A stretch of DNA of 64,000 nucleotides from Gemmobacter lutimaris (GTDB lineage: Bacteria > Pseudomonadota > Alphaproteobacteria > Rhodobacterales > Rhodobacteraceae), in the NCBI RefSeq assembly GCF_003570715.1, contig NZ_QXXQ01000005.1, forward strand, positions 1 through 64,000. The letters run 5' to 3'. Below, piece after piece: positions 15,281 through 24,561 of this stretch. The translations under genes were made by a program, and so were the position numbers. The first letter of the stretch is position 1. Every line of letters starts with the position of its first letter. Under the pieces are notes generated by a model. The model was not told where the DNA came from. It saw only the letters and a list, made by a program, of their open reading frames with translations, and searched no databases.

Positions 15281-17761
15281 TTATCCCCGCATGATCCGGC
15301 CTTCCGGGTCATGGAAGGGCTGCAATTGCACCCGGATCGGATACTGCGTCCCGGCGATCTGGGCGGTAAAGCCACCCTCCTCGATCCATGCCTTGCTCAC
15401 CCCCGCCTCGCGGTGCAGCGAAGCCAGACCGACCATTGCCCCCAGCCGCCAGCCCCAGCCGCCCGAGGTGACATGCCCGACAATCTCGCCATCGCGCCAG
15501 ATCGGTTCGTTGTGCATGAGGTAAGGGCCAGCCTCTGCCGTGGCCCCTTCGACCAGAATGGCCACGGTGCGGTGATGGGTGGCCGCCCCCTGTTCGGCCT
15601 TTTGTCTGGCCAGCGTCGCCTTGCCCACGAAATCGGGCTTGTCGAGTTTCACCGCAAAGCCAAGCCCGGTCTCATAGGGCGTGTCCTCTTCGCCAATGTC
15701 ATGGCCAAAGTGGCGGAAGGCCTTTTCCAACCGGCAGGCCCCCAGCGCGAACATCCCGGCAAGGCGCAGGCCTTGGGGTTTGCCCACTGCCATCATCGCC
15801 TCGTAGACATGGGCGGAAAACTCGGTCGGCATCAGCAGCTCATAGCCAAGCTCGCCCAGGAAGGACCGACGGATTGCCCAGACGCGGGCATGGCCAAGGT
15901 CGATTTCGCGTGCCGCGCCAAAGGGGAAGGCGGTGTTTGACAGATCATCCGAAGAAATCGCCTGCAAGATCGCCCGCGATTTCGGGCCGTGGATCGTCAA
16001 CAGCCCATAGGCCGAAGTGGCATCGAAAATCTCGAACCGCCAGTCGGGGTTGGCGTGGGCGCGGATCAGCGCCTGATCGCGGATCTGGCTGGGGTGGCCG
16101 GTGACAACTAGAAACTGTTCGGGCTGAAGGCGGGTCACGGTCACATCGGCCTCGATCCCGCCTTTTTCGTTCAGGAACTGGGTGTAGACCGAGATGCCCA
16201 CGGCGACATCCATCTCGGCGCCGGACACATGGTTCAGCGCGCGCACGGCATCCGGTCCCTGCACGATGATCTTGCCATACATCGACTGGTCGATCAGTAC
16301 CGCCGCCTCTGCCGCCGCCTTGGATTCGGCGGCCACAAAGGGCGACCAATCCTGCCAGCCAAGGCTTGGCCGGTCGGACCAGCCCTTGCCCGAGGCGTCG
16401 AAATACATCGGGATTTCCCAGCCGATGCGTTCGGCCATCACCGCGCCTTCGGCAAGCAGCTTGTCATGCAGGGGAACCCGCCGGATGCCCCGCGCCGAGG
16501 TGATCTGGCGGCCCGGCCATTGCAGCCCGTAATGGAACCCGATGGATTCCTCGGCCCGTTCGGCGTTGTAGGCGCGGTTCATCTGGAACGGATGGGCGCG
16601 GGCGGCCAGCATCGCCCCCACAGCGCGGGTCGGCATGCCGTCGGTCATCCATGCCGCCATGGTCAGGCCAAAGCCGCCGCCGTTCAGGATGCCGTTCGAG
16701 TTCATCCCCGCCGCAATCCACAGCCCAGGCATTTCAGGTGCCGGGCCCAGATAGGGACGCCCATCTGGAGTAAAGCTTTCCGGGCCGTTGAAGAAGGTAT
16801 GGATACCGGTCGTCTCGAGGAACGGGAACCGCGCGAAAGCGCGCTCCAGCATGGGAGAGACGTGGTCCATGTCGAAGGGCAATTCGTCAAACTCAAAGCT
16901 TGCCGGGATGCCCTCGCGGCCCCACGCCTTGCCCTGCGCCTCAAACCCGCCGATCAGAAGTTTGCCCGCGTCTTCCTTCGTATAAAGCCGTTCTTCGGCC
17001 ACGATCAGGCCGGGGATGTTCCGCGACAGGCCCTCAAGCGGTTCGGTGACGATGTAGAAATGCTCGGTTGCATGCAGGGGCACCGTCACGCCGTGGGCTG
17101 CGGCGAAACGCGAGGTCCACATGCCCCCCGCCAGCAGCACCTTCTCGGTGGCGATGACGCCACGGTCGGTCTCCACGCCGCAAACCCGGCCATTGCGGGT
17201 CAGGATGCGTGTGGCCGCCGTATGTTCCAGAACCTGTGCGCCACGCGCCCGTGCGCCCTTGGCCATGGCTTGGGTCACGTCCAGCGGGTTCACCTGCCCG
17301 TTGGAGGGAACGAAGAAACCGCCAAGAACGTCGTCGATTTGCAGATGCGGATATTTCTCCAGCACCTGATCGGGGCTGAGGAGATGGCTTTCAATACCCA
17401 TCCGCCCCGCGTGGTCATGGTTGCGGCGCAGCTGTTCCTGCCGCAGGTCGGACAGCGCGACATGCAGGGTGCCGTTCTGCTTGTAGCCGGTAGCCTGTCC
17501 GGTTTCGACCTCAAGTTCGGTGAACAGGCGGGTGGTATAACGCGAAAGCTCGGTCTGCCCGGCACTTTCGCGCAGCTGGCCGACAATGCCCGCCGCGTGC
17601 CATGTGGTGCCCGAGGCGATGGTCTTGCGTTCCACAAGAACCGCCGAACTCACCCCCTTTTTCGCAAGGTGGTAGAGCGTCGAAACACCGATGATTCCGC
17701 CGCCAATGACGACCACTTCGGCGCTGGTGGGGACGGATGGAAGCGGAGCGAGTTGCGTCAT
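15281..17761 (-). CDS. FAD-dependent dehydrogenase with GcvT domain (dimethylglycine/sarcosine dehydrogenase type)
   Basis: An 826-residue, two-domain enzyme. The N-terminal DAO-type domain has the dinucleotide fold VVVIGGGIIGVST (17-28) and the SGTTWHAAG motif, where H55 matches the histidine that binds FAD covalently in dimethylglycine dehydrogenases. Residues about 430-820 form a GcvT/aminomethyltransferase region that in relatives transfers the oxidised methyl group to tetrahydrofolate. The predicted reaction is N-demethylation of a secondary or tertiary amine, producing methylene-tetrahydrofolate. It overlaps the upstream kinase gene by 4 bases. The true substrate could be dimethylglycine, sarcosine or another N-methyl compound; operon context favours something other than plain glycine betaine. 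Confidence 0.88.
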   Translation of the reverse strand: MTQLAPLPSVPTSAEVVVIGGGIIGVSTLYHLAKKGVSSAVLVERKTIASGTTWHAAGIVGQLRESAGQTELSRYTTRLFTELEVETGQATGYKQNGTLHVALSDLRQEQLRRNHDHAGRMGIESHLLSPDQVLEKYPHLQIDDVLGGFFVPSNGQVNPLDVTQAMAKGARARGAQVLEHTAATRILTRNGRVCGVETDRGVIATEKVLLAGGMWTSRFAAAHGVTVPLHATEHFYIVTEPLEGLSRNIPGLIVAEERLYTKEDAGKLLIGGFEAQGKAWGREGIPASFEFDELPFDMDHVSPMLERAFARFPFLETTGIHTFFNGPESFTPDGRPYLGPAPEMPGLWIAAGMNSNGILNGGGFGLTMAAWMTDGMPTRAVGAMLAARAHPFQMNRAYNAERAEESIGFHYGLQWPGRQITSARGIRRVPLHDKLLAEGAVMAERIGWEIPMYFDASGKGWSDRPSLGWQDWSPFVAAESKAAAEAAVLIDQSMYGKIIVQGPDAVRALNHVSGAEMDVAVGISVYTQFLNEKGGIEADVTVTRLQPEQFLVVTGHPSQIRDQALIRAHANPDWRFEIFDATSAYGLLTIHGPKSRAILQAISSDDLSNTAFPFGAAREIDLGHARVWAIRRSFLGELGYELLMPTEFSAHVYEAMMAVGKPQGLRLAGMFALGACRLEKAFRHFGHDIGEEDTPYETGLGFAVKLDKPDFVGKATLARQKAEQGAATHHRTVAILVEGATAEAGPYLMHNEPIWRDGEIVGHVTSGGWGWRLGAMVGLASLHREAGVSKAWIEEGGFTAQIAGTQYPIRVQLQPFHDPEGRIMRG

Positions 17762-18711
17762 GCGGGTGTTCCTTGAATGGAGTCGAGATAGGCCAAGGCG
17801 CGCGTTTCGGCCTCGGCGATAAAGCGGGTGCCGCGGGCCGCAGCGCCGGACTCATCCATCCGGGAAATGACCCAGCCGACGTAAGTCATGGCACGCAACG
17901 CGCGAAACAGGGGAAGCGGGGCAAGATCAACGGGACGCACCGCAATGTATCCGGTCAGAAACGCATTGCTCGCGTGGCCGGTGGCGTCGTGCCGGTCGAG
18001 CCTGTTGGCGGTGGTGGCCAGATCGAACAGGCGATAGCCAAAGCCACCGTCGTCAAAGTCGATGAGGTAAACCGTGCTCGCATCCACCAGAACATTCTCT
18101 GGCACCGCATCGGCATGGATCAGGCCGTAGTCGGGATCGGCGCCAAGCCGGGCGAGATGCTCGGCGGCGCGGCTTTTGAAATGGGCAAAGAGTTTGGCCT
18201 GTTCGGCGGTCAGTTTCGGGTTTTCCCAGAACCGGTCCCAAAGCGGCGCGGCACCGATCAGGCCCGCGGCATCCCAGTGCGGGCGGGTGAAGCTTGCGGG
18301 CTGTTGCCAGCGGTCAGAGAGGTCATGCAAACGCGCCAAGGTCGCGCCGATCTGGCGGGCGCAAGCGGTCGGATCCACCGCCGCGTTCCACTGGCCATTG
18401 GCCATGAGGGGGGAGGCGTCGAGAAAGGTCAGCATGTCCACAAGCTGCCCCTGCACCTCGATGCAGCGCGCGCCCGCTTGGGTTGGAATAGGTTGGGGCA
18501 CCGGCACCCCGGCGCGGGTCAGCTCGGCCATCCAGTCAAGTTCCGAGGTCAGCTCTGCCTGACTGCGATAGCCCATCCGATGAAGCCGCAGGACCAGCGT
18601 GCGGTCGGGGGTTTCCACCCGGAAAACCTGATTTTCCCGCGCGGCGATCAGGGTAGCGGGGCAGTCTTGCAGGCCCCATGCGGCCAAGGCCTGACGAACC
18701 AGATCAGGCAT
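17758..18711 (-). CDS. APH-type phosphotransferase (small-molecule kinase)
   Basis: A 317-residue kinase of the aminoglycoside phosphotransferase/choline kinase fold. The catalytic loop is GLIHADAVPENVLVD and the metal-binding IDFDDGG follows. An alanine replaces the usual glycine in HGD. The start ATG at 18709-18711 overlaps the aminotransferase gene's end by 8 bases, so the two are coupled. Pairs of this kinase type with class-III PLP enzymes are known for hydroxylysine kinase plus phosphohydroxylysine lyase and for phosphoethanolamine lyase. The natural substrate is therefore probably an amino alcohol. A homoserine-kinase-like role is less likely. Confidence 0.82.
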   Translation of the reverse strand: MPDLVRQALAAWGLQDCPATLIAARENQVFRVETPDRTLVLRLHRMGYRSQAELTSELDWMAELTRAGVPVPQPIPTQAGARCIEVQGQLVDMLTFLDASPLMANGQWNAAVDPTACARQIGATLARLHDLSDRWQQPASFTRPHWDAAGLIGAAPLWDRFWENPKLTAEQAKLFAHFKSRAAEHLARLGADPDYGLIHADAVPENVLVDASTVYLIDFDDGGFGYRLFDLATTANRLDRHDATGHASNAFLTGYIAVRPVDLAPLPLFRALRAMTYVGWVISRMDESGAAARGTRFIAEAETRALAYLDSIQGTPA

Positions 18712-20017
18712 CGGGGGCCCCCAACTCGCCCAGAACTTCATCCAGAAGGCCCAGAAGGTGGTCGGCGTTGGCGATGGAAAACGGCATCGGCGGGCGGATT
18801 TTCAGGGTGTTGTAATGGATGCCCAGCCGGTTCAGCAGAACGCCTCGCCGCCGCATTTCATTGGCGACACGGGCGGTATAGGCGGTCGAGGGGGCTTTGG
18901 TGGTGCGGTCAGTCACCATCTCGGCCCCGAAAAACAGCCCATAGCCACGCACATCGCCGATCCAGTCGTATTTTTCGGCCAGTTTTTCCAAACCGGCCTT
19001 GGCATAGGCCCCAACCATCTTGGCATTGGCCTGCAAACCTTCGGTTTCGATCACATCCAGCACGGCAGAGGCTGCGGCGGCGGACACCGGATTGCCGCCA
19101 AAGGTGTTGAAATACCGAAAGGATTTGCGAAATGCCGCCATGATGTCGGGCCGCGTCACCACGGCTGCGACCGGGTGGCCATTGCCCATGGGCTTGCCCA
19201 TCGTCACCACATCGGGCACGGCGCCGATGCGCTGGTGGCCCCAGAACCGCTCGCCATTGCGGCCGAAACCGGGCTGCACCTCATCGGCGATGAAGATGCC
19301 GCCTGCCGCACGAACCTCGGCCAAGGCGGGCTCCAGCCAGCCCGGCTCCAGCATCGGAAAGCCTTCGTTGAGGAAGGCAGGGCAGAGGATGATCCCGGCA
19401 AAGCCGTGCCCCGAAGCTTCCAGATCGTCGATGGCGGCGCGGACTGCTGCGGCAAAAGCCTGGGCATGGGCTTCGCCACCTTCTCCACCCAGGGGGCGAT
19501 AGCTGTCGGGCGCGGGGACGTGGCGGACATGGCTGCCATCGCCGGTGGCCGGGATATTGGTGCGCGACAGTTGCGAAACGGCGGTGGTGTTGCCGTGATA
19601 GGTGTGGTCGGTCGCAATGATGCCCCGCTTGCCCGTCACCGCCTCGGCCATCCGCAGCGCGATGTCATTGGCCTCGGACCCGGTGCAGACCATGATCGCG
19701 GTTGAAAGGTCATCTTCAAAGGTGCCCGTCAGCCGTTCGACATAATCCAGCACCCCCTCGTGCAGATAGCGTGTATGGGTGTTCAGCGTGGAGGCCTGCC
19801 GACAGATCGCCTCGACCACATGGGGGTGGCAATGGCCGACATGCGGAACATTATTGTAGCAATCCAGATACTTGCGCCCCTCGGCGTCCCAGACCCAAAC
19901 GCCCTCTCCGCGCACCAGATGCACCGGCTCGTCGTAAAAGGTGGACACATTCGGCCCCAAAAGACGGGCGCGGCGGGCAAGAATTTCGGCTGTGCTGGCC
20001 AAGTCGGCCTCCTGCAA
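18704..20017 (-). CDS. Class-III aminotransferase fold PLP enzyme, probable phospho-lyase
   Basis: A 437-residue PLP enzyme. Motifs are CTGSEANDIALRMA (111-124), HGNTT (141-145), the cofactor-ring aspartate in IADEVQPGFGR (D245) and the Schiff-base lysine in TMGKPMGNGHP (K275). The N-terminal NTHTRYLHEGVLDY and the GSEANDIALRMA blocks resemble the AGXT2-like subfamily, whose members ETNPPL and PHYKPL eliminate phosphate and ammonia from O-phosphorylated amino alcohols instead of transaminating. Coupling to an APH kinase supports a phospho-lyase role. A plain transaminase remains possible. It is the first enzyme gene after the transporter, 6 bases downstream of TctA. Confidence 0.85.
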   Translation of the reverse strand: MQEADLASTAEILARRARLLGPNVSTFYDEPVHLVRGEGVWVWDAEGRKYLDCYNNVPHVGHCHPHVVEAICRQASTLNTHTRYLHEGVLDYVERLTGTFEDDLSTAIMVCTGSEANDIALRMAEAVTGKRGIIATDHTYHGNTTAVSQLSRTNIPATGDGSHVRHVPAPDSYRPLGGEGGEAHAQAFAAAVRAAIDDLEASGHGFAGIILCPAFLNEGFPMLEPGWLEPALAEVRAAGGIFIADEVQPGFGRNGERFWGHQRIGAVPDVVTMGKPMGNGHPVAAVVTRPDIMAAFRKSFRYFNTFGGNPVSAAAASAVLDVIETEGLQANAKMVGAYAKAGLEKLAEKYDWIGDVRGYGLFFGAEMVTDRTTKAPSTAYTARVANEMRRRGVLLNRLGIHYNTLKIRPPMPFSIANADHLLGLLDEVLGELGAPDA

Positions 20018-20023
20018 TGGGGG

Positions 20024-21508
20024 TTAGCGGGCTTTTGCCTGCCGAACATGGTTCCACGAGAAAACCACGACGGCGGTGATGGCGAGGCCAAGGAAAGCTG
20101 CGGCAATGGGGCGTGTCAGGAAAATCATCGGATCGCCCGACGAGATGCTGAGCGCCTGCTTCACCCTGCCTTCAAGCATCGGCCCAAGGACCAGCCCGAC
20201 GACCATCGGAAAGGCGGGGATGCCGTTCTTCAGCATGAAGCGTCCGACCACGGCAAAGGCCAGGGTGAACAAGGCATCGGTCACGCGGAAGTTCTGCGTA
20301 TAGGTTCCGATGAAGCCAAGGATCATGATCGAGGCCCCGATGACCCTGGGCGTGATCGACGAAAGTTTGACCACGTATTTCGTGAAGGTCAGAAGCAGGA
20401 TCATCACAAAGATGTTCAGCAGGAACAAAGAGATGTAGAGTCCCGAGATGAAGTCCGGGTGCTCGGCGAAAAGCTGCGGCCCAGGGATGATGTTGTGGAT
20501 CATGAACACGGCCAGCAGCATCGCCATCAACGGGTCGGCCGGGATGCCAAGCGACAGGAGCGGCACCAGAACGGTCGAGGTGCAGGCGTTGATCGACACT
20601 TCCGAGGCGACAAGCCCTTCGGGTGAGCCCTTTCCGAACTCTTCGGGCTTCTTCGAAAAGCGCCGCGCCAGAGAATATGAAAGGAACTGCGCGCCGAATT
20701 CGCCCACGCCCGGCAGAAGGCCCATCACCAGGCCGATCAAACTGGACCGGATGACAGTTGCGCGATACCTGAAGACTTCGAGAAGGCCGGTGAAGCGCCC
20801 GATACTGCTGAGGTCTTGCGGAACCTTCGGGGGAGATTTCGTCTCAAGCAGGATGAAGGCCTGGCTGATCGCAAACAGGCCGATCACCATGGGAACCATC
20901 GGAATGCCGCCAGTCAGCCAGCTTTGGTCGAAGGTGTAGCGCAGCGTGTGGTGCGGGCTTTCGAACCCGACTGTGCCAAGGAAGGCACCGATGGCAAAGG
21001 TCAGGATCGCGCCCTGAATGTTCTGGTGATGTGCGAGGATGACCGAAATGGTGGCCAGCAGCATCACCATGGCGAATTCGGGCGGCCCGAACTTTTCGGC
21101 CACTTTCGCCATGACCGGGGCAAGGAACACAAGGGCGAGGACCGAAAGGATACCACCCACAAAGGACGAGGAATAAGCCAGCGAGAGGGCCCGCATCGGC
21201 TGGCCTTTCTGGCCCAACGGATAACCGTCGTAGGTGGTCAGCACATTTACAGGAGTGCCCGGCACCCTGATCAGAATGGCGGGAATGGCGCCGCCATACC
21301 ATGCGCCGCCGTAGCAGCCGAGCAGCAGGATGATGCCGGGCAAGGGCTCCATTGTCAGTGAAAACGGCAGCGCGATGGCCATGGCCCCGGCGGGTTCCAT
21401 GCCGGGAACTGCGCCGACCAGGATGCCAGCCATGGCACCGATCAGCAGCGCGGCAATCACCTGCCACTGGGCGATTTCCTGAAATCCGAGCAGGACGGAG
21501 TCGATCAC
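20024..21508 (-). CDS. tctA: Tripartite tricarboxylate transporter, large permease TctA
   Basis: A 494-residue polytopic membrane protein with the TctA signatures GAVPGMEPAGAMAIALPF near the N-terminus, AILIRVPGTPVNVLTTYDG, and GLLPGVGEFGAQFLSYSLA mirrored in the second half. It forms the main secondary-transport channel that takes substrate from the TctC binding protein. The start is a GTG at 21506-21508 with GGGAGAA upstream, overlapping the TctB stop as GTGA. The substrate of the family ranges from citrate to other carboxylates; here it is likely to be the compound degraded by the operon. Confidence 0.92.
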   Translation of the reverse strand: MIDSVLLGFQEIAQWQVIAALLIGAMAGILVGAVPGMEPAGAMAIALPFSLTMEPLPGIILLLGCYGGAWYGGAIPAILIRVPGTPVNVLTTYDGYPLGQKGQPMRALSLAYSSSFVGGILSVLALVFLAPVMAKVAEKFGPPEFAMVMLLATISVILAHHQNIQGAILTFAIGAFLGTVGFESPHHTLRYTFDQSWLTGGIPMVPMVIGLFAISQAFILLETKSPPKVPQDLSSIGRFTGLLEVFRYRATVIRSSLIGLVMGLLPGVGEFGAQFLSYSLARRFSKKPEEFGKGSPEGLVASEVSINACTSTVLVPLLSLGIPADPLMAMLLAVFMIHNIIPGPQLFAEHPDFISGLYISLFLLNIFVMILLLTFTKYVVKLSSITPRVIGASIMILGFIGTYTQNFRVTDALFTLAFAVVGRFMLKNGIPAFPMVVGLVLGPMLEGRVKQALSISSGDPMIFLTRPIAAAFLGLAITAVVVFSWNHVRQAKAR

Positions 21509-22086
21509 AGATATTCTCCCAAAGCGTTGCCGACCCAGTCGGGGAAAAGTTGCATCAAGGGCGGCAGCGGGAACCAGATTCCAAGGCCGACGCGGAACGC
21601 CAACACGATGGCGGTGACGACGCCCAGGCCAATCCCCACCCACCGCCAGCCGCGCAGACCGAAAACGTAGAGAAGCGCTTGCATGAAGATCGCCGAGGCT
21701 ATGGTGAAGCCCAGAACCGACACGCCACCGATGAACAGAAGGAACCCGCAGGCATAGATCATGGCGCGGCCCATGCCTTCGAAAGCGAGGTTCGCCCTTT
21801 GCCAGAAGCCCGGCTTCCTTCGGTCCGCAAGGAAAGTCCGCAGCGGGCCAAATCCGCCGATCAGCCCGGCTGTCAGGGTAATCAGGGGCCAGGACCAGGG
21901 TTCCTGCACCCAGCCCAGATCACGCTTGCCAGCACTGGTCGCCAAGGGCAGAAGGATCAGCGCGACAAGCGCGATGCCCCACAGCAATGACGAAGCAAGC
22001 AGGCTCGCTTCCGGGATGATCTCGTCCTCGAAGGCTTCGGCGTCCGCATCGGCAATCGTGGCGACATGGTCGATGTGATCGGGCAT
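21505..22086 (-). CDS. tctB: Tripartite tricarboxylate transporter, small subunit TctB
   Basis: A 193-residue protein with four predicted transmembrane helices (about 30-55, 62-84, 102-130, 137-165), the usual TctB topology. It starts at the ATG 22084-22086 with GGAG nine bases upstream; seven further upstream codons are possible. The N-terminal 30 residues are acidic and cytoplasmic. TctB is poorly conserved in sequence, and the call rests on size, topology and its position between tctC and tctA. Confidence 0.85.
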   Translation of the reverse strand: MPDHIDHVATIADADAEAFEDEIIPEASLLASSLLWGIALVALILLPLATSAGKRDLGWVQEPWSWPLITLTAGLIGGFGPLRTFLADRRKPGFWQRANLAFEGMGRAMIYACGFLLFIGGVSVLGFTIASAIFMQALLYVFGLRGWRWVGIGLGVVTAIVLAFRVGLGIWFPLPPLMQLFPDWVGNALGEYL

Positions 22087-22163
22087 TTGCAGGTCTCCAG
22101 GCAACAAGAAGCTGGCACGGCCCTGACGGGCCGAACGCTTTCATTCACCCCGCCGAGGCCGGG

Positions 22164-23096
22164 TTACTTCTTCATCTTTGCGAAGAGTTCTTTCACAGCC
22201 TCATAATCAGCGTCGATCCTGGCCTGCGCCTCGGCACCCGTTTGCCAGTAGATCTCGGCGCCGGTGGTTTCGGCAATCTGCTTGGCCCGGTCCGACTGCA
22301 TCGCGCGCTCGATAATCCCGGTGAGCTTGTCTTTCACCTCTTGCGGGGTGTTTTTCGGCACGAAGATCCCGGACCAGAGCGTGAAGGTCGGACCGCTGAT
22401 CTGGTCGCGCAGAAGCGGACCCGGGAAGACCGACAGCGGTTTCTCCGTATAGGCGGCGACCACTTTGACATCGTCCTTGCAGGCAAGCACCAGCGCGACG
22501 GTGGTATTGATCACATCTGCATCGCCGTTGCTCAGCGTGGTGCAGTCCGTAACATCATATCCGGTCTCGGTGCTGAACTCGAACCCCAGCTGGCGCGCCG
22601 CTTCGAAAGTCTGTTGCGCCGGAATCGTCTCGAAACCGAAATGGCCGAAGCTGACCGGGTTGCTCTTGGCGTATTCCGCAAGCTCGGCAAGGTTGTTGTA
22701 GGGCGCATCCTTGCGTGCGGCCAGCACGAACGGGAAGTTCATGTTCAGCCCGATGACTTCCATGTCCTCCTTCGCATAGGGCGCGATCCCGAGGATCAGA
22801 TAGCTGGTCGGAATGTCGATCAGGAAGCTTCCGATCGTGTAGCCATCGGCGGGCGACGACAGGACCGATGCCGCACCTTCAAGCCCGAACCCGCCCGGAC
22901 GGTTGATGACCTTTGCCGGAACGCCGGTCTCCTTGGTGAATTCCTCCGCGATGACCCGCAGCAGTTGGTCATCGACGTCGCCCGGCGGCCAGGGCTCGAC
23001 GATCGACACCGGGCGTTCCGGATACTCTGCCAAGGTCATGCCCGCACCACTCACCGATGCCAGCATGGCAATTGCCGTTCCGACGATCTTTTTCAT
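22164..23096 (-). CDS. tctC: Tripartite tricarboxylate transporter substrate-binding protein TctC (Bug receptor)
   Basis: A 310-residue periplasmic binding protein with a signal peptide (MKKIVGTAIAMLASVSGAGM, cleavage near residue 23). The family features are YPERPVSIVEPWPPGDVDD at the mature N-terminus and the VINRPGGFGLEGAASV block. It should capture the carboxylate-containing substrate in the periplasm. It is the first gene of the minus-strand operon and is divergent from the IclR regulator, so the regulator very likely controls it. The mature protein has two cysteines (DCT and ACKDD) that may pair. Confidence 0.92.
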   Translation of the reverse strand: MKKIVGTAIAMLASVSGAGMTLAEYPERPVSIVEPWPPGDVDDQLLRVIAEEFTKETGVPAKVINRPGGFGLEGAASVLSSPADGYTIGSFLIDIPTSYLILGIAPYAKEDMEVIGLNMNFPFVLAARKDAPYNNLAELAEYAKSNPVSFGHFGFETIPAQQTFEAARQLGFEFSTETGYDVTDCTTLSNGDADVINTTVALVLACKDDVKVVAAYTEKPLSVFPGPLLRDQISGPTFTLWSGIFVPKNTPQEVKDKLTGIIERAMQSDRAKQIAETTGAEIYWQTGAEAQARIDADYEAVKELFAKMKK

Positions 23097-23195
23097 TGCT
23101 TCCTCCGAGTTGTTTCATTATTATCAACTTCATTGACTTTATTGTTACGCGCGGATTATGCTCTGTCAAGAAATCATTCCGACGTGAGGAACCTC
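23097..23195. promoter_or_regulatory. Divergent promoter region between tctC and the IclR-type gene
   Basis: A 99-base AT-rich spacer in otherwise GC-rich sequence. It contains TTGTTTCATTATTATCAA (about 23113-23130), an imperfect dyad with TTG...CAA ends, and a CAACTTCATTGACTTTATTG stretch next to it. Both promoters and the binding site of the IclR-type regulator are expected here; exact -35/-10 elements are not certain. Confidence 0.5.
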
Positions 23196-24065
23196 ATGGA
23201 CCAATCTCCATCCAAGCGCGTGCAGTCGATGAAGACGATCGACAAGGCCATGAGTTTGTTGAATCTTTTCACGACCGAAACGCCCGAGTTCCGACTTGTG
23301 GACATCGCGCGCACCTCAGGGATGGACAAGGTCACCGTCATGCGGGTGTTGAACTCTCTGGTCGCGGGGGGGCTTCTGGAGCAACATCCCGAGACCCGGA
23401 AGTATCGTCTGGGGACAGCGATTCTGCGGCTGGCACGCATTCGGGAAACCTCTTTCCCGATGATCTCGACCTTGCAACCGATCGTGGATCGCCTGTCCGA
23501 AGAGACGGGCGAGTCAGGCCACGCCTCGCTGGCGTCCGACGCTGGGCTGACGACGATTGCGCTTTGCGAACCGAACCGATCAACCCGCGTCTGGATCGAC
23601 CCGACGCAAGTCCTGCCGTTCCACGCCACGGCCTCCGGGATCGTCTATCTGGCGCATTTGCCGAAGTCCGAAGCCGACGCCCTTCTGACCCGCACCTCGG
23701 ACAAGCGCTACACTGCCGAAACCGCGACGCGGGATCAGTTGCAACACCGGATGGAAGAGGCGCGGCGGCGCGGCTACGCAGAATCTATCGGCGGGTTCGA
23801 AGTGGACACGGCCGGCTTTGCGGCACCTGTGTTCGACTGGCACGGCAAGGTGGTTGCCACTATGGGCCTAGCCTGCGTCAGAAGCCGCCTTGACACGGCA
23901 AACCATGATCGGCTGATCTGTGCGGTTGTTCACGCGGCAAACGCTGCAACGCGCGCCTTTGGTGGGAAAATTCCAGACACATTGAACGTCGCCGGGTTTA
24001 GTGGCGGGCAAAACCCCCGGAGCATTGCCGATTGTGGGTCCGACACAATAGCCAAAGGCGACTAA
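23196..24065 (+). CDS. IclR-family transcriptional regulator
   Basis: A 289-residue regulator. Residues about 10-65 form the winged helix (DKAMSLLNLF, FRLVDIARTSGMDKVTVMRV), and about 80-255 the IclR effector domain (FHATASGIVYLA and GYAESIGGFEVDTAGFAAPV). The ATG at 23196-23198 has a GAGGA site 5 bases upstream. The frame continues far upstream without IclR similarity, so this start was chosen. It is divergent from the transporter/catabolic operon and is therefore its probable local regulator, responding to the substrate or an intermediate. Confidence 0.92.
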   Translation: MDQSPSKRVQSMKTIDKAMSLLNLFTTETPEFRLVDIARTSGMDKVTVMRVLNSLVAGGLLEQHPETRKYRLGTAILRLARIRETSFPMISTLQPIVDRLSEETGESGHASLASDAGLTTIALCEPNRSTRVWIDPTQVLPFHATASGIVYLAHLPKSEADALLTRTSDKRYTAETATRDQLQHRMEEARRRGYAESIGGFEVDTAGFAAPVFDWHGKVVATMGLACVRSRLDTANHDRLICAVVHAANAATRAFGGKIPDTLNVAGFSGGQNPRSIADCGSDTIAKGD

Positions 24066-24561
24066 GCCCTGTTCATCTGCGTTCTGTGGGGGGCGGGGAT
24101 GGCTGGAAAGGCCAAGGGTGTTAAGGCCGGGGTCAACCCGGCCGGCCCGTGTAAATCGCTGCGTAAGGTCGAATGGGAACCCCTGAAAACAACCCCGCTG
24201 CCGCCTCGGCACCATCCGGCAAGCAGACGCAGAAGGGGCCTTCTATGCAAACATGAACTTATTCAATATGGTCGCATAGCCAGTGAGCAAACTACCCTCC
24301 AGATCAACCATAGCGGCACGACAAAATCTGCATTTGCATCGCACCCATGAACCGCTTCCACGCCTTTGACGCCGCCGAGATCAAGCGCGCGGGATGACGT
24401 GGCGGGGGAGGGGCGAACGCCACCCCGTGCCGGGCTTCTGCAAAAACGCCTTTCTCATATCAAGATTCGCAAGGATGATGCGGCGTGTCCTTTGGGCCAT
24501 GCATACAGCGTGATACGCTCCGGCCATAAAGGCACCCGATGGTTTGCCTCGCATCGGTGTG
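24066..24561. other. 496-base gap without a recognised gene
   Basis: Contains a small hairpin GGCCGGG-GTCAA-CCCGGCC (24125-24143) without a T-run and a GTGGCG...CGCCAC pair near 24399. Short open frames (for example an MNRFHAFDAAEIKRAG peptide at about 24347) look like gene debris. Composition is patchy. No promoter or RNA gene could be assigned. Confidence 0.4.

Noticed and set aside
22242-23195. N-terminal extension of the IclR-type gene across tctC
   Set aside because: The extension is antisense to tctC and unlike IclR proteins; a good ribosome binding site and ATG exist at 23196.
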